From positions 1 to 24,166 of the forward strand of contig JALQPE010002321.1 of assembly GCA_030407315.1 (NCBI GenBank): a stretch of DNA of 24,166 nt, read 5' to 3'. The DNA is from Asparagopsis taxiformis (taxonomy: Eukaryota; Rhodophyta; Florideophyceae; Bonnemaisoniales; Bonnemaisoniaceae). The position numbers were made by a program, and so were the translations under genes. The notes under the pieces were generated by a model. It was not told the origin of the DNA and searched no databases. It saw only the letters and a program-made list of their open reading frames with translations. Shown piece after piece: positions 1 to 9,026 of the stretch; position 1 is the first letter of the stretch; the number at the start of each line of letters is the position of its first letter.

Positions 1-61
1 TACTGCGGGTAGTTCGTCGAGCCGTCGCACGCGTCGGGACGGCGACACGCGGCACCACAGT

Positions 62-74
62 CACTACGGTGTTG
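62..74 (+). repeat. CACTA-type terminal inverted repeat, left (family 1)
   Basis: The 13 bases CACTACGGTGTTG begin with CACTA, the hallmark end of CACTA/EnSpm DNA transposons. The exact reverse complement occurs at 8184-8196. Just inside both copies lie AGACAGTA-type repeats, as expected for the subterminal transposase-binding region of this superfamily. The flanking 3 bases here (AGT) do not match those after 8196 (TAT), so the two ends need not be from one insertion. Confidence 0.65.
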
Positions 75-85
75 GGAATGAAAAA

Positions 86-380
86 AGACAGTAAATTTAC
101 TGTCTGAGACAGTAAAAATTACTGTCTGGCCAAGACAGTGCGCGGAGACAGTAAAATTTACTGTCTGGAAATTTCAGAATACTGCTGCAGCAATAAACTG
201 GCACGAAATCTGGGCAGTACCAAAAACAGTAAAATTTACTGTCCAGAACAGTAAATTTTACTGTCCGGAAGTGTTGCCGCCAGACAGTATGTGCAGACAG
301 TACATTTTACTGTCTGAGGCAGTGCATTGTATTGTATTACTGCACTGTCTGGGTAAATCTGTAGACAGTAGTGTAGATAG
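86..380. repeat. Subterminal palindrome cluster, core GACAGTAAATTTACTGTC
   Basis: At least five copies of an AGACAGTAAA...TTTACTGTCT palindrome occur between 86 and 320, with centres of zero to two bases and small variants (ACAGTAAAATTTACTGTCC, GACAGTACATTTTACTGTC). Degenerate half-sites (GACAGTG, GACAGTAG) continue to about 400. The spacing is irregular, from about 20 to 80 bases. Short palindromes like these, packed against a CACTA end, fit transposase-binding subterminal repeats. They also give strong local hairpin potential. Confidence 0.75.
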
Positions 381-615
381 CAAATTGTATTGTCTGCGGG
401 TAGTACCGTGTATTGGTTCACAACACTGTCTCGTGGAGTGGACTTGAGAGGAAATATGGAGCATAGTGTTGGTGTGAAGGTAAATATTGGAATGGTGTAA
501 TGGTGTGTGGTATACGAAGATAGTAATTGTGGTCGAGCTTTACAGATATTTGTAGGTAGCGAAGTTAGTACGAGGGAGGATAAATGAAAGAGGATAGCAG
601 ATCGACCGACCTAGA

Positions 616-924
616 ATGGGATTGAGGTTTCTAGTCTCAGTGAAGCCTATTCTGCCAATAGAGAATAGAATCATGTTTATGTCAGTTGGGATAGGAGATG
701 ACACTATCGATTTTAGTGCGATGACAATTAGAATCGTGCTGAAGGGCCTGCAATCGCTGAGGAATGTGACGTCATATTCCTCAATTTCCGAACGGAAGTT
801 GGGAATAAATAGGAGTTCACGAATGGGAGCAGCGATGCACAAATTGGTGCAGAAAGAGCTTTTCGAGCTAATCACTGAGGCTTCCGTGAAGGAACTGAAA
901 CAGATACGGAAGAGTGTTCCATAG
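616..924 (+). CDS. Unrecognised open frame, 102 aa
   Basis: This open frame starts at an ATG and ends at TAG. I do not recognise the product. The second half looks protein-like (Lys/Glu-rich helix ending ELKQIRKSVP), but the minus strand is also open across the same stretch for 140 codons (540-962). The two cannot both be real, and neither has a motif I know. The frame lies about 150 bases inside the CACTA subterminal array, so it may be transposon-internal sequence or a captured scrap. Chance openness is a serious alternative. Confidence 0.2.
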   Translation: MGLRFLVSVKPILPIENRIMFMSVGIGDDTIDFSAMTIRIVLKGLQSLRNVTSYSSISERKLGINRSSRMGAAMHKLVQKELFELITEASVKELKQIRKSVP

Positions 925-1263
925 TTGATTACTTTCTCAATTCGAGAGCTATTTGCGATCATAGTCGCGATGCGCCGAGTGAACCAAAGCGTAAACAGCT
1001 GTTATCTCCTCTGGTGCCGTCTCCATGTTGAATCCTGCGACTTGTACATGTGTGAGAGATGCTGACAATGTGAACATCGCCGGTATGCGAAACAGCCAAT
1101 TGTCGAGCAGAACGTGTGTTGAGACAGCTGTTCGGAAATGGGTTTTTCTGGCGCACAGAAAGGCTGATTGCAAGATTTTCCAAACGCCTCACACCACAAA
1201 ACACACGCTTTCAACAATATATCCAACAAAAAATTTCATGGATCAAGCCGCCAACCACAATTC

Positions 1264-1985
1264 ATGACAACCAATCATCAGTTCACTCTCGCCAATGTGC
1301 AAGTAGCATTAATGCTAGTGTGGTCAATTGACCACACTCGACCGTGGCAAACAAGTATCGCAAGCGGATCGTTATCTCATCGCCTTGCGTAGTTGGCAAT
1401 CCGCACAGTCCATACGCACGCAATTGATTGACACCAATGCGACGCCACACGCGCTTCTGTTCGTCGCTACCACGCTGCATCGTCGCTTCCAAACCGATTG
1501 GTTGATGTTCACCGATGACGCACAGCGCATTGACGCCTTTTGAATCCCGCTTCTCGCGCTCGCGCTCCCCCTTCACCACCTCCGGGCTCTTTTTCTTCGC
1601 GCACGCGTGCCACTTTGCGATGGCAAATGTGTGATCGTCACTGCGCGACTCTAGGTGGCTCGACCTCCGTCGCGTCTTCTCTGAGGAACACGTGCACATT
1701 TTTCACGTCATGTCGGCGGTCGTGCTCGAGTTTCGACACGCCGAGACACAGCTTTTGCACCGCTTTTGTGCACAAAATGTCCACGTTGTTCTGCAGACCT
1801 CCCTGTTTATGCTGGCCATTTTGCATGTCAATCTTCCCGCCTGTCTCAACCGTGCGGCGTTGCGTAATGCGCGTGCCGTTCTCACTTTTTTGCAAGCCTG
1901 GAAGGCCTATTCGAGCGACCCGGCAGTTCTTCCAACTGTCATTGCAATCCGTTTGTACATGCATCTTTACTGGTCACACCATTAA
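1264..1985 (+). pseudogene. Transportin-3/importin-beta-like N-terminal fragment, frame-shifted
   Basis: The reading begins at ATG 1264 (residues MTTNHQFTLANVQVALMLV), shifts frame near 1326, and continues in the frame of 1328-1543. That second frame contains QADRYLIALRSWQSAQSIRT followed by LLFVATTLHRRFQTDW. Such a helical repeat with a WxSA.SI..QLI pattern and an FFAA.TL..KI..D-like second HEAT repeat is what transportin-3/MTR10-type karyopherins show at the N-terminus. These proteins carry SR-rich cargo into the nucleus in a Ran-dependent way. After a further frame change, 1692-1985 has VVLQTSLFMLAILHVNLPA, which resembles the following LCLALADLA helix. The full family is near 900-1000 residues and only about the first 200 can be followed here. 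At least two frameshifts and a stop at 1541-1543 make it non-functional. The family name rests on motif memory, not on an alignment. Confidence 0.55.
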
Positions 1986-2134
1986 TCTCACACGTGTTAT
2001 TTCAACGATATGATTACGATGTCACTAGTTACGGAAAGATTGATACGTCTGCTCGCTTTCTCACGAGTCAATTCACCCATTTCGGTCTCGTGCCTACTGC
2101 CGAAGAGGAGCCTAGCTTTATGGACAAACATTAG
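1930..2134 (+). pseudogene. Coding-like remnant, unrecognised
   Basis: One frame stays open up to TAG at 2132-2134 and gives a protein-like tail, RYDYDVTSYGKIDTSARFLT and then QFTHFGLVPTAEEEPSF. The mixed polar/aromatic composition looks coding. It follows the importin-like fragment directly but in a different frame, and I cannot match it to a later part of the importin family. It could be the end of a captured exon or unrelated sequence. Confidence 0.25.
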
Positions 2135-4580
2135 GACTGAAAAATGTATCTAATTCAAGTAAGCTTCCTAGAATTTCACAAGCTATGCTCGATACTAAGC
2201 GAGGGGATGGCGATGAGCTCTACACAGTCAACTACGATGACCCCCGATGTGGTTCACATTCGTCACAGTACCAGTCGGGGAGACTCCTACCTCTCAGATG
2301 GTGTCCCGGTGACTCCAAGACGCCACTGCTTTGTCCAATCCTGGTCCTAAGAAGATGACGGGTTACGCTATGTGTGACGTACATGAGTACCATGGAAACG
2401 TGAGTGGGAATGGTGATAGTGGGATTACTGGAGTGATGGGAGATGAGTCTGGGGAGAAATCATACAGTTTCTATACACCTGACGGGTATTGGTGGAATAT
2501 AATTGAATGGAATGATGTGTGATGTCTGCACCACGTCGACCTCCTCTCTCGCCCCAACATCGCGCAGCACTCTCAATGCAACACAGTGTGCATCTTTGTT
2601 GGCGTTACATGTGCGCCTAGTTCTTGCATCGCTGCTTCCCTCACATCATCATCTAACCGTCTGTAACGCAACAACATGCCACCGCATGTCGCTCACAGTC
2701 ACATATGTATTTCTTAATACGCTTGTTGAAACACGGAACGCTCTTATTCACCACAGCGGCAGCTCTACACAAACTAACACTGAAACCAAGATGGAGGCAA
2801 TATATCGGTGGCATTTCATTACAAATGTACTTTTTCTTTCTGCTGCTGGTGTGGCCTTGTGTTTGAAACTTGCTTGCAGGTCCTTTCCAACAGCTTAGTG
2901 TCGTAACCATTGCAGATGCGTTGCTGCTAGAATCACCCGGAGAGCTTCAATCAAATGGTTGTTGTGGACTAGTTGCGCTCGTTGTGAATCAATCGCCAGT
3001 GCGTGCATCTGTATTTGTGCGTTCGTGTGCGCGCTTACTAGATGCGATGCAATGCAATGCTCACGTACACTGTATACTACTGACTTTTACAAATATAGCT
3101 TTGTATGAGAAGCGTCGGTATGTATCCGACACCTTACCATTGCCTCACTCTGTAAAGCTTCTTTCCCAGTAGCAATTTGTATCGCATTGCACCATGACGC
3201 AGGGCAGACTGCGAGTGAAAGCAACGAGTAAACAAACTTTTCGCTCATCATTCACCACACGCTGTTGTCGTTGAAGTCATAACCATATCCACATCCCATT
3301 CTGGAAACTCTTGGAAGACAGACGAGCCCAGTCCACCACTGGTGCTTGTAGATGTAGCATTTTTAAGCTGTTCGTTTAGATAGTAAGGGATAGATGGTGT
3401 AGTGCGCAACACTAGAGAACAACGCTGTGCAGGACAACATGTTTGTTCGGCGTAAATCGTCATATGTTCCATTTGGACTATTTTGGCAGCTCACATGCAT
3501 CAACCTGAATATTAAGACTCTGGACTGGCACACTCAAGTATCTGGATACGCTTGAGCAGTGGCAGGGGCGCAAGAGCCGGTCCAAGTTTTTGTACAAGGC
3601 ACGTTGACACACTGCATTCACTTGATTGACACCCGAGTGCAACGACTGGCTCGCTGTCCAGGGATGGGGGACTGCTGTGCAAGTGTTCAATACATCTCAA
3701 GATGCAGTTCAAGAATAAACATTTCAACGTTATCCGGCTCACGGTCTCAGTTGGTCAAGTCATGGATCACAGGGTGTGGTGAAAAACCTCTTTGTTTACA
3801 TTGTCTCAATAGCGAGGTCGACGATATTGCGACCTCGTTACTGGGACGGATTGGCATCACCGAGTGTGACAGACTGGAAGATGTGATTGGGCAGGAGCGA
3901 GGTGTGTGTGAAGGATAGTAAGAAACAGCGAGGTGGGTGTGTGGAAGGTGCGAATGGCGTCAAGTGATTGGCACAAGGGAGTTGAGCTCATCTGCGGACA
4001 GAGTATGGATGGCATCGTATGCCCGTTGGGACAGCCCGGGCGGAAGTGATCATGGGAAGCTCGTTTATGTATGTGTGCGGCAGTTGGGATTGGGCGCGAC
4101 TGGACGGCGAATGTGGTCGAAGAATGGGCGCGGCGACTATGGTCATGCTAAGTGGACCAACGCGGTGCGAGTCGAACCAGTTGATATATGAGGGATGTCA
4201 AGGCAAGGGGGCATTTAGACGGGCGAAAGGGTGCGTGTGACGCGAGTGGAAGGCGGTGAGGGAATGCATGCATGAATTGAGCGTGTGGGCGGACGAGGAT
4301 TTGAGAAAACCTAATATGACAGTACATTGCGTGTGTGGTAGGCGCGTTGAAGTGTTACGGCGCATAAATCATCGGCGCCGATGGCTACGTCACAAACGGT
4401 GTAATCACCGCTGTAATCGGCGCCAACAGCATGTTATGGCTGCAGACGCGACAGAATGTCGACTTCATCCTTAGAATGAAGTACGCTAATTAGCCATTCT
4501 GCCCAGCACCAGGTACGAAACTTGGGACTGGGCACGTCATTAGAGCTCTAGGGTAGGTAACAGAATATAAACTTATGTGG
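2135..4580. other. Intergenic or element-internal stretch without a supportable gene
   Basis: I see no recognisable gene in these 2.4 kb. Two weak plus-strand open frames (2503-2898 and 2870-3172) have Leu/Val/Ala-rich helical composition. They might be degraded HEAT-repeat sequence continuing the importin remnant, but no motif supports it. A plus frame at 3559-3918 and a minus frame at 3248-3472 show nothing known. A small hairpin (CGAGGTCG...CGACCTCG) lies near 3812-3836, and two GGCGCC sites lie near 4373 and 4417. Confidence 0.5.
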
Positions 4581-4795
4581 GAGGACGGGTTTTCAGGACA
4601 AGCTGTCGGAACTGTAATTACTGTGTTTTCTTACAGCAAAGTCATCGTTAAGGCGGATTTGCTTTCTCAGGACAAGCTGTCAGAACTGTAAGTACTCTGT
4701 TTTCTTACAGCAAAGTCATCGTTAAGGCGGATTTGCTTTCTCAGGACAAGCTGTCGGAACTGCTATTCAGTTTTCTTACAGCAAAGGCAGTTTAC
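4580..4795 (+). repeat. 75-bp tandem repeat, about 2.7 copies
   Basis: A unit running from GTTTTCTTACAGCAAAGTCA to the stretch CAGGACAAGCTGTCGGAACTG is repeated head to tail. The GTTTTC starts lie at 4624 and 4699, giving a 75-base period, with a third degenerate copy near 4765. Each unit carries one half of the 37-bp palindrome found next door, followed by TAAGGCGG instead of the mirror half. These look like asymmetric derivatives or precursors of the palindromic units. Confidence 0.8.
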
Positions 4796-4804
4796 CCCGG
4801 TTGC

Positions 4805-4938
4805 TTACAGCAAAGTCATCGTAACGATGACTTTGCTGTAAGAAAACAAAACATTACAGCAAAGTCATCGTAAGATGACTTTGCTGTAAGAAAACAAAAC
4901 ATTACAGCAAAGTCATCGTTACGATGACTTTGCTGTAA
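4805..4938. repeat. Three copies of the 37-bp palindrome, first cluster
   Basis: Copies lie at 4805-4841, 4854-4889 and 4902-4938. The arms are TTACAGCAAAGTCATCGT and its exact reverse complement around a single centre base (A in the first, T in the third). The middle copy is one base shorter and lacks the central symmetry. They are separated by AAAACAAAACA spacers. The set is bounded by GGCAGTTTACC (near 4787) and GGTAAACC (near 4947), the same outer pair that frames the larger fold-backs at 6.6, 7.7 and 9.0 kb. Confidence 0.9.
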
Positions 4939-5046
4939 GAAACCATGGTAAACCAACTTCTCTGTAAGCATATGAGAGGGACTGATGTTTCTCACTCGGG
5001 AAGAAGAAGGAGACGATTTCGGACCTCGCGAAAAAGGCTGCAAAGT

Positions 5047-5745
5047 GGTCTGAAACGGTTGGGGTGGTTCTAGGGAGCACTAAAACTTGTTTTAATTGCA
5101 CTCAAGCTTTCTCGCTTGCGTGGAAGGGTTGGTATAATTCATCGATTTTTGGTCATCAGATTCTCACAACTGGAGATGTGATGGTCAAAATGGAACTTTG
5201 TCCGAATGATGTGCAAGTGGTCTGTAAGGGTTGGAGTGGGTCTAGGGAGTACGGAAAAGTGTTCTATGAGTTCGTAAAGCTGCTGGCTTGCGCATTAGGG
5301 CTGACAGAATGCATCGAGTTTTGGTCACCAGATTCCCACAACTGAAGATGTGATGGCCAAAATTGAACTTTGTCGGAACGAAGTGCAAGTGGTCTGTAAG
5401 GGTTGGAGTGGGTCTGGGGAGTACTGTAATGGGTTTTATTTGCCCTGAAAGCTGGTGGCTTGCGAGGTACAGCTTCCGGAGTTCACTAATTTTTGGTCAC
5501 CAGATTCTCACAACTGGAGATGTGATGGCCAAAATTGAACTTTGTCGGAACGAAGTGTAAGTGATCCGTAAGGGCTGGAGTGGCTCTAGGGAGTACGGAA
5601 AAGTGTTTTATGTGTCCGTAAAGCTGTTGAATTGCGTGGTAGGGATTCCAGAATGCATCGACTTTTGGTCACCAGACTCCCACAACTGGAGATGTGATAG
5701 CCAAAATTGAACTTTGCAAGAACGAAGTGCAAGTGTTCTGGATGC
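5047..5745 (+). repeat. About 172-bp tandem repeat, four copies
   Basis: The segment GGTCAYCAGATTCYCACAAC recurs at 5151, 5324, 5495 and 5667, giving spacings of 173, 171 and 172 bases. The unit also contains GGCCAAAATTGAACTTTGTC, AAGTGGTCTGTAAGGGTTGG and AGTGGGTCTAGGGAGTAC. Copies differ at scattered positions, so the array is old. A fifth, displaced copy lies at 8297 directly after a CACTA right end. Small open frames here are by-products of the repeat. Confidence 0.85.
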
Positions 5746-5865
5746 CTTCAAGTGGCCTGGAAGCGTACTCTGGACAAGTTTTCGGACCTTGAAGAGGCTC
5801 AACTGCACAATGCTGATATTGAAATGAAACATTCATATAGTCCATTTTTAACTAGAACTGCTGGA
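5745..5865 (+). repeat. Dispersed repeat partner of 8455-8565
   Basis: Starting at GGCCTGGAAGCGTACTCTGG and ending with TTGAAATGAAACATTCATAT, this stretch aligns over about 110 bases with 8455-8565. It follows the last 172-bp unit in both places, so the two loci share one longer ancestral segment rather than just the tandem unit. Confidence 0.7.
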
Positions 5866-5934
5866 ATGGATTGCGTAGCCTATAGAGGAGCAATGTAGTT
5901 ATATAATAGAGCTAGAAGCATGCCTCAACAACCT

Positions 5935-6610
5935 ATCTCTCATGCCTCTAGTTCTCCTTCATCATTCCAGTCTTCCTTCCTGTGACGCACCGCGCCTCTG
6001 GTGTCACTTCACACGCCCCTCCTGTGCATTAAATACCTGTCTACCACTTCCGTATTCTACTCATACCACCACCTTCATTTTACCCCATGCCTACCATCCT
6101 ATCCTTTACCTTCTGTCCTTCAGTCCTAGGCTAACCTACTTCATAACCATCGATGTAAGGTGAATATCTAGATTCCTACCTACTTGAGAGTATAGTTTAT
6201 TATAACGGAAAACGGACGGTTTTGTATAGTCAATGTGCTACACAGCACCAGGAGTAGATTTTGCGCACCGATAATCTATGCTTGATATTGGAGAGACCGG
6301 CTTCTTGTAGCCTCGGAAAATGTGCAGGTAGTACCTTTCCAGAGGTCCTGGAGGTGTTCACACCAACTCTAGTCCATTTTAACGAGTTTGAATTTCGACC
6401 GCCAGAATCTCTGTCGTGAGAAAATGGTGGTCGAAATTTACCGTGCTGCTCTCCCAATACTGAACTTTTTAGGTAGTTCAGCCCGGGTGAACAAGACACA
6501 GATTGCTCTTCAAAGCCGCCCGAAGCCGTCGAAACCATCCTTCCACAATGTTCCCGACTTCAAAATTCCTATCTCACCCTTCCCAAAGTGAGAGAGGGAC
6601 CAAGGTACCA
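5935..6610 (+). repeat. Spacer repeat, copy 1
   Basis: Three blocks appear in the same order in each of three spacers. Block a (5940-6135) is pyrimidine-rich with CTTCCTTCAT-like and TCTACCACC segments. Block b (6186-6470) includes GGTCCTGGAGGTGTTCACAC. Block c (6525-6605) includes CTCACCCTTCCCAAAG. The blocks sit between palindrome clusters and have no coding signal. Divergence between copies is substantial, but the order is kept. Confidence 0.7.
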
Positions 6611-6612
6611 GA

Positions 6613-6994
6613 CGCTTACAGCTGAGGCAGTTTACCAGGGATGCTTACAGCAAAGTCATCGTTACGATGACTTTGCTGTAAGAAAAGAAAACATTACAGT
6701 GGGCGAAGGATTTTACCGGGTGAAAAAATCACCAAGAATTTTTTTACCGGGTAAAAAATCGTGGCTACTGTAATGAAACGTTTTCTTACAGCAAAGTCAT
6801 CGTAACGATGACTTTGCTGTAAGAAAAGGAAACATTACAGTAGGCGAAGAATTTTTACCGGGTAAAAAATCACCAAGAATTTTTTTACCGGGTAAAAAAA
6901 CGTGCCTGCTGTAATGTTTTCTTTTCTTACAGCAAAGTCATCGTAACGATGACTTTGCTGTCAGCACCCGCGGTAAACTGCCTCAGCTGTAAGC
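6613..6994. repeat. Fold-back element, nested palindrome (copy 1)
   Basis: The 382-base unit is framed by GCTTACAGCTGAGGCAGTTT and its reverse complement. Inside are three 37-bp palindromes (6645-6681, 6786-6822, 6927-6961, the last slightly altered at its end). Between them are CATTACAGT/ACTGTAATG pairs and smaller palindromes of the TTTTTACCGGGTAAAAA type. Almost every segment therefore has an inverted partner at several scales. This resembles fold-back (FB) type elements, but I know no named family with this sequence. Confidence 0.85.
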
Positions 6995-7009
6995 GGTCTG
7001 GCTTCACCC

Positions 7010-7680
7010 TCTCTCTCATGTCTCTTGTCTTCCTTCATCCCAGCCTATCCCAACCTCCCTTCTATGTCGACTCCGGTGTCACTCCAGCCGACCCTTCAGT
7101 GAGTGCAATCCTTCTCTACCACCGCCATAATCTACTCATACTATCCCCTTCATGTTGCTGCATACCTACCCTCCCATCCTTCCTGATTTTCCTACAATCC
7201 TAGGCTAGCCTACTTACCAACTATGTTGGTATTGAAGGCAGCTAGATTCCTAGTAACTCAAATCTATAGTCTGCTAAAAAGGGCGATTTGGTGTGGTCAC
7301 TGTGCCACACGGCACCAGGAATAGAATCTGGCCACGGATACTCTATGCTTGATCTCAGAGAGAACAGCTGCGCCAATGCTCCGAAAATGTGCTGTCAGTA
7401 CCTTTCCAGACGTCCTGGAGGTGCTCATGCCAGCTCTAGTTCATTTTAGGGAGGTTGAGTTTCGACAATCAGAATTTCACTCTTGAGGAAATTGTGTTTG
7501 AAATTTTGTGCACTCCTCCCGCCGTACCAGGCAGGGCACCCAGCCCAGACTGGGTTAGCACGACGCAGAGTGCTCCCCAACACCGCTAACAGCCGTCCAA
7601 ACCATCCCTCTGCCATGTTTTACGGCTTCACAATTCCTTGCTCACCCTTCCCAAGGTGAGGGAGGGACCAAGCTCCCAGC
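7010..7680 (+). repeat. Spacer repeat, copy 2
   Basis: The same block order as 5935-6610 is seen: block a 7017-7205, block b 7262-7560 and block c 7591-7680. The distance from the start of fold-back 1 to fold-back 2 is 1069 bases. No coding signal beyond short chance frames is seen. Confidence 0.7.
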
Positions 7681-7681
7681 C

Positions 7682-7893
7682 GCTTACAGCTGAGGCAGTT
7701 TACCAGGGATGCTTACAGCAAAGTCATCGTTACGATGACTTTGCTGTAAGAAAACGTTTTCATTACAGTGGCCAGGAATTTTTTACCCGGTAAAAAAATC
7801 ATGGCTACTGTAATGAATTGTTTTCTTACAGCAAAGTCATCGTAACGATGACTTTGCTGTAAACATCCCTGGTAAACTGCTCCGTCTGTAAGC
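7682..7893. repeat. Fold-back element, nested palindrome (copy 2, short form)
   Basis: This 212-base version has two 37-bp palindromes (7713-7749, centre T; 7826-7862, centre A) around one TTTTTTACCCGGTAAAAAAA core with flanking CATTACAGT/ACTGTAATG. The outer frame GCTTACAGCTGAGGCAGTTT has a degenerate partner ending at 7893. It represents the minimal complete unit, with one inner core and two lateral palindromes. Confidence 0.85.
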
Positions 7894-7909
7894 CGTTGGT
7901 CTCAACCCT

Positions 7910-8120
7910 CGATCTCATGTCTGTTGTCCTCCTTCATCATCTCCACATCCCTTCCTGCTAAGCATCACTTCTCTAGTGTCACTCTACCAGTCCTTTTCGT
8001 GCATGAAATACTTTTCTACCACTGCCATAGTCTACACATACTATTGCCTCTATACTTCTGCATGCCTACGCTTCCATCTTTCTCTCCCGTGCTAGGCTTA
8101 GAGAATATCCTACTTCCTGA
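7910..8120 (+). repeat. Spacer repeat, copy 3, left part
   Basis: Block a of the spacer is present (7920-8100), followed by CCTACTTCCTGAAGATCATT. Instead of running into block b, the sequence switches at about 8121 to a CACTA end and a 172-bp repeat. Block b resumes at about 8570, so copy 3 is interrupted. Confidence 0.65.
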
Positions 8121-8196
8121 AGATCATTGTACAGTGAGGCAGTAAAAATCACTGTCTCACCGTACTGTCTGAGGCCCTCTTTTCAACACCGTAGTG
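8121..8196 (-). mobile_element. Truncated right end of a CACTA-like element (family 1)
   Basis: About 75 bases end exactly in CAACACCGTAGTG, the reverse complement of the terminus at 62-74. Inside are GGCAGTAAAAATCACTGTCT and GTACTGTCTGAGG, matching the subterminal palindromes at 86-330. No CACTA left end is seen at the other side, so this is a fragment unless it pairs with position 62. Confidence 0.6.
8184..8196 (-). repeat. CACTA-type terminal inverted repeat, right (family 1)
   Basis: The 13 bases are the perfect reverse complement of 62-74. The sequence immediately after (TATAAGGGCTGGAGTGGCTC) is a 172-bp repeat unit homologous to the array at 5.0-5.7 kb, so the end abuts that repeat precisely. 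Confidence 0.65.
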
Positions 8197-8565
8197 TATA
8201 AGGGCTGGAGTGGCTCTGGGGATTACAGAAAGGTGTTTTATCTGTCCGTAAAGCTTCTGGCTTGCGCATTAGGGCTGGCAGAATGCATCGATTTTTGGTC
8301 ATCAGATTCTCACAACTGCAGATATGATGAATTTCGGCCATGGCCAAAATTCAACTTTGTCGGAACGACGTAGATTTGGACTGGATGCCTCCAAGTGCAT
8401 GCACTTGAAAGTGCACTTAGTCCAAAAAATTGTCCAGAGTACGCTCCCAGGCGATGGCCTGGAAGTGTACTCTGGACAAGTTTTTGGACCTGGAAGAGGT
8501 TGAATTGCACAATGCTTGTGTTGAAATGAAACATTTATATGGCCCATTCTTTACTTGGACAGCTG
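8197..8565 (+). repeat. Displaced 172-bp repeat unit plus flank
   Basis: This aligns with about 5573-5865: AGGGCTGGAGTGGCTCTRGG, then GAATGCATCGA..TTTTGGTCA, then GGCCTGGAAGYGTACTCTGG and TTGAAATGAAACATT. It differs by an extra hairpin-forming stretch (about 8370-8455) that is absent from the other copy. Confidence 0.75.
8420..8489. repeat. Hairpin with 33-bp arms
   Basis: The arm at 8420-8452 begins GTCCAAAAAATTGTCCAGAG and pairs with 8457-8489 across a 4-base loop (GATG), with about three mismatches. Just upstream, 8392-8417 holds another small palindrome (AAGTGCATGCACTT and GTGCACTT). The right arm matches the plain repeat at 5745, so the hairpin seems to have arisen by inverted duplication of part of that repeat. 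Confidence 0.85.
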
Positions 8566-8569
8566 AAAT

Positions 8570-9025
8570 CCTATCTACTCGAGAGTAAAGTATATAAAAA
8601 CTGGAAACAGACGGTTTTGTATTGTCAATGTGCCACAAGGCACCAAGAGTAGATTTTGCCCTCCGATAATCTATGGTTGATTTCAGAGAGGATAACCGCG
8701 TGCAGTCACAGGACATGTGTTACCAGATCCTTCCCAGAGGTCCTGGAGGTGTTCACACCAACTCCAGCCCACTTTAACGAGTTTGAATTTCGAAAGTCAG
8801 AATCTCTGTCGTGAGAAAATTGAACCATTTCCGACCACGTGGTAGAAATTTCGTACACTCCTCCAACCATACTAGACACAACACCCAGCTCAAACCGGGT
8901 GTAAACAACACAATGTGTTACCTAATGCCGCCTACAGCCGTCCATACCATTCCTATACCCTGTTTCCTGACTTCATAATTCCTTCCTCACCCTTCCCTAG
9001 GTCGGAAAAGGACGGAAGTCCCTGC
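8570..9025 (+). repeat. Spacer repeat, copy 3, right part
   Basis: Block b (8580-8860, with CTCGAGAGTAAAGTATATAA and GGTCCTGGAGGTGTTCACAC) and block c (8937-9020, with TCACCCTTCCCTAGG) follow the interruption at 8121-8565. The order matches spacer copies 1 and 2. Confidence 0.7.
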
Positions 9026-9026
9026 C

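Larger units (their letters stand above)
62..460 (+). mobile_element. Left end of a CACTA/EnSpm-like DNA transposon
   Basis: The segment starts with the CACTA terminus and continues into a dense cluster of short inverted repeats (86-330). This end-plus-subterminal-array layout is typical of CACTA elements, whose transposase binds the subterminal repeats. The inner boundary cannot be seen. A matching right terminus exists at 8184-8196, which would give an 8.1-kb element holding the importin remnant. However, that right end sits inside a tandem repeat block that continues to about 9.6 kb, so I favour two separate copies of one family. No transposase was recognised between them. Confidence 0.5.

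Noticed and set aside
62..74. Start of a single complete 8.1-kb CACTA element ending at 8196
   Set aside because: Not fully rejected, but not annotated as one span: flanking bases differ, and the right end sits in a tandem block that extends past it.
540..962. A 140-codon minus-strand open frame
   Set aside because: It lies opposite an equally plausible plus frame and has no recognisable motif, so I do not call it a gene.
2503..3172. Continuation of the importin remnant through Leu-rich frames
   Set aside because: The composition fits HEAT-like helices, but there is no specific motif, so it is left as unassigned.
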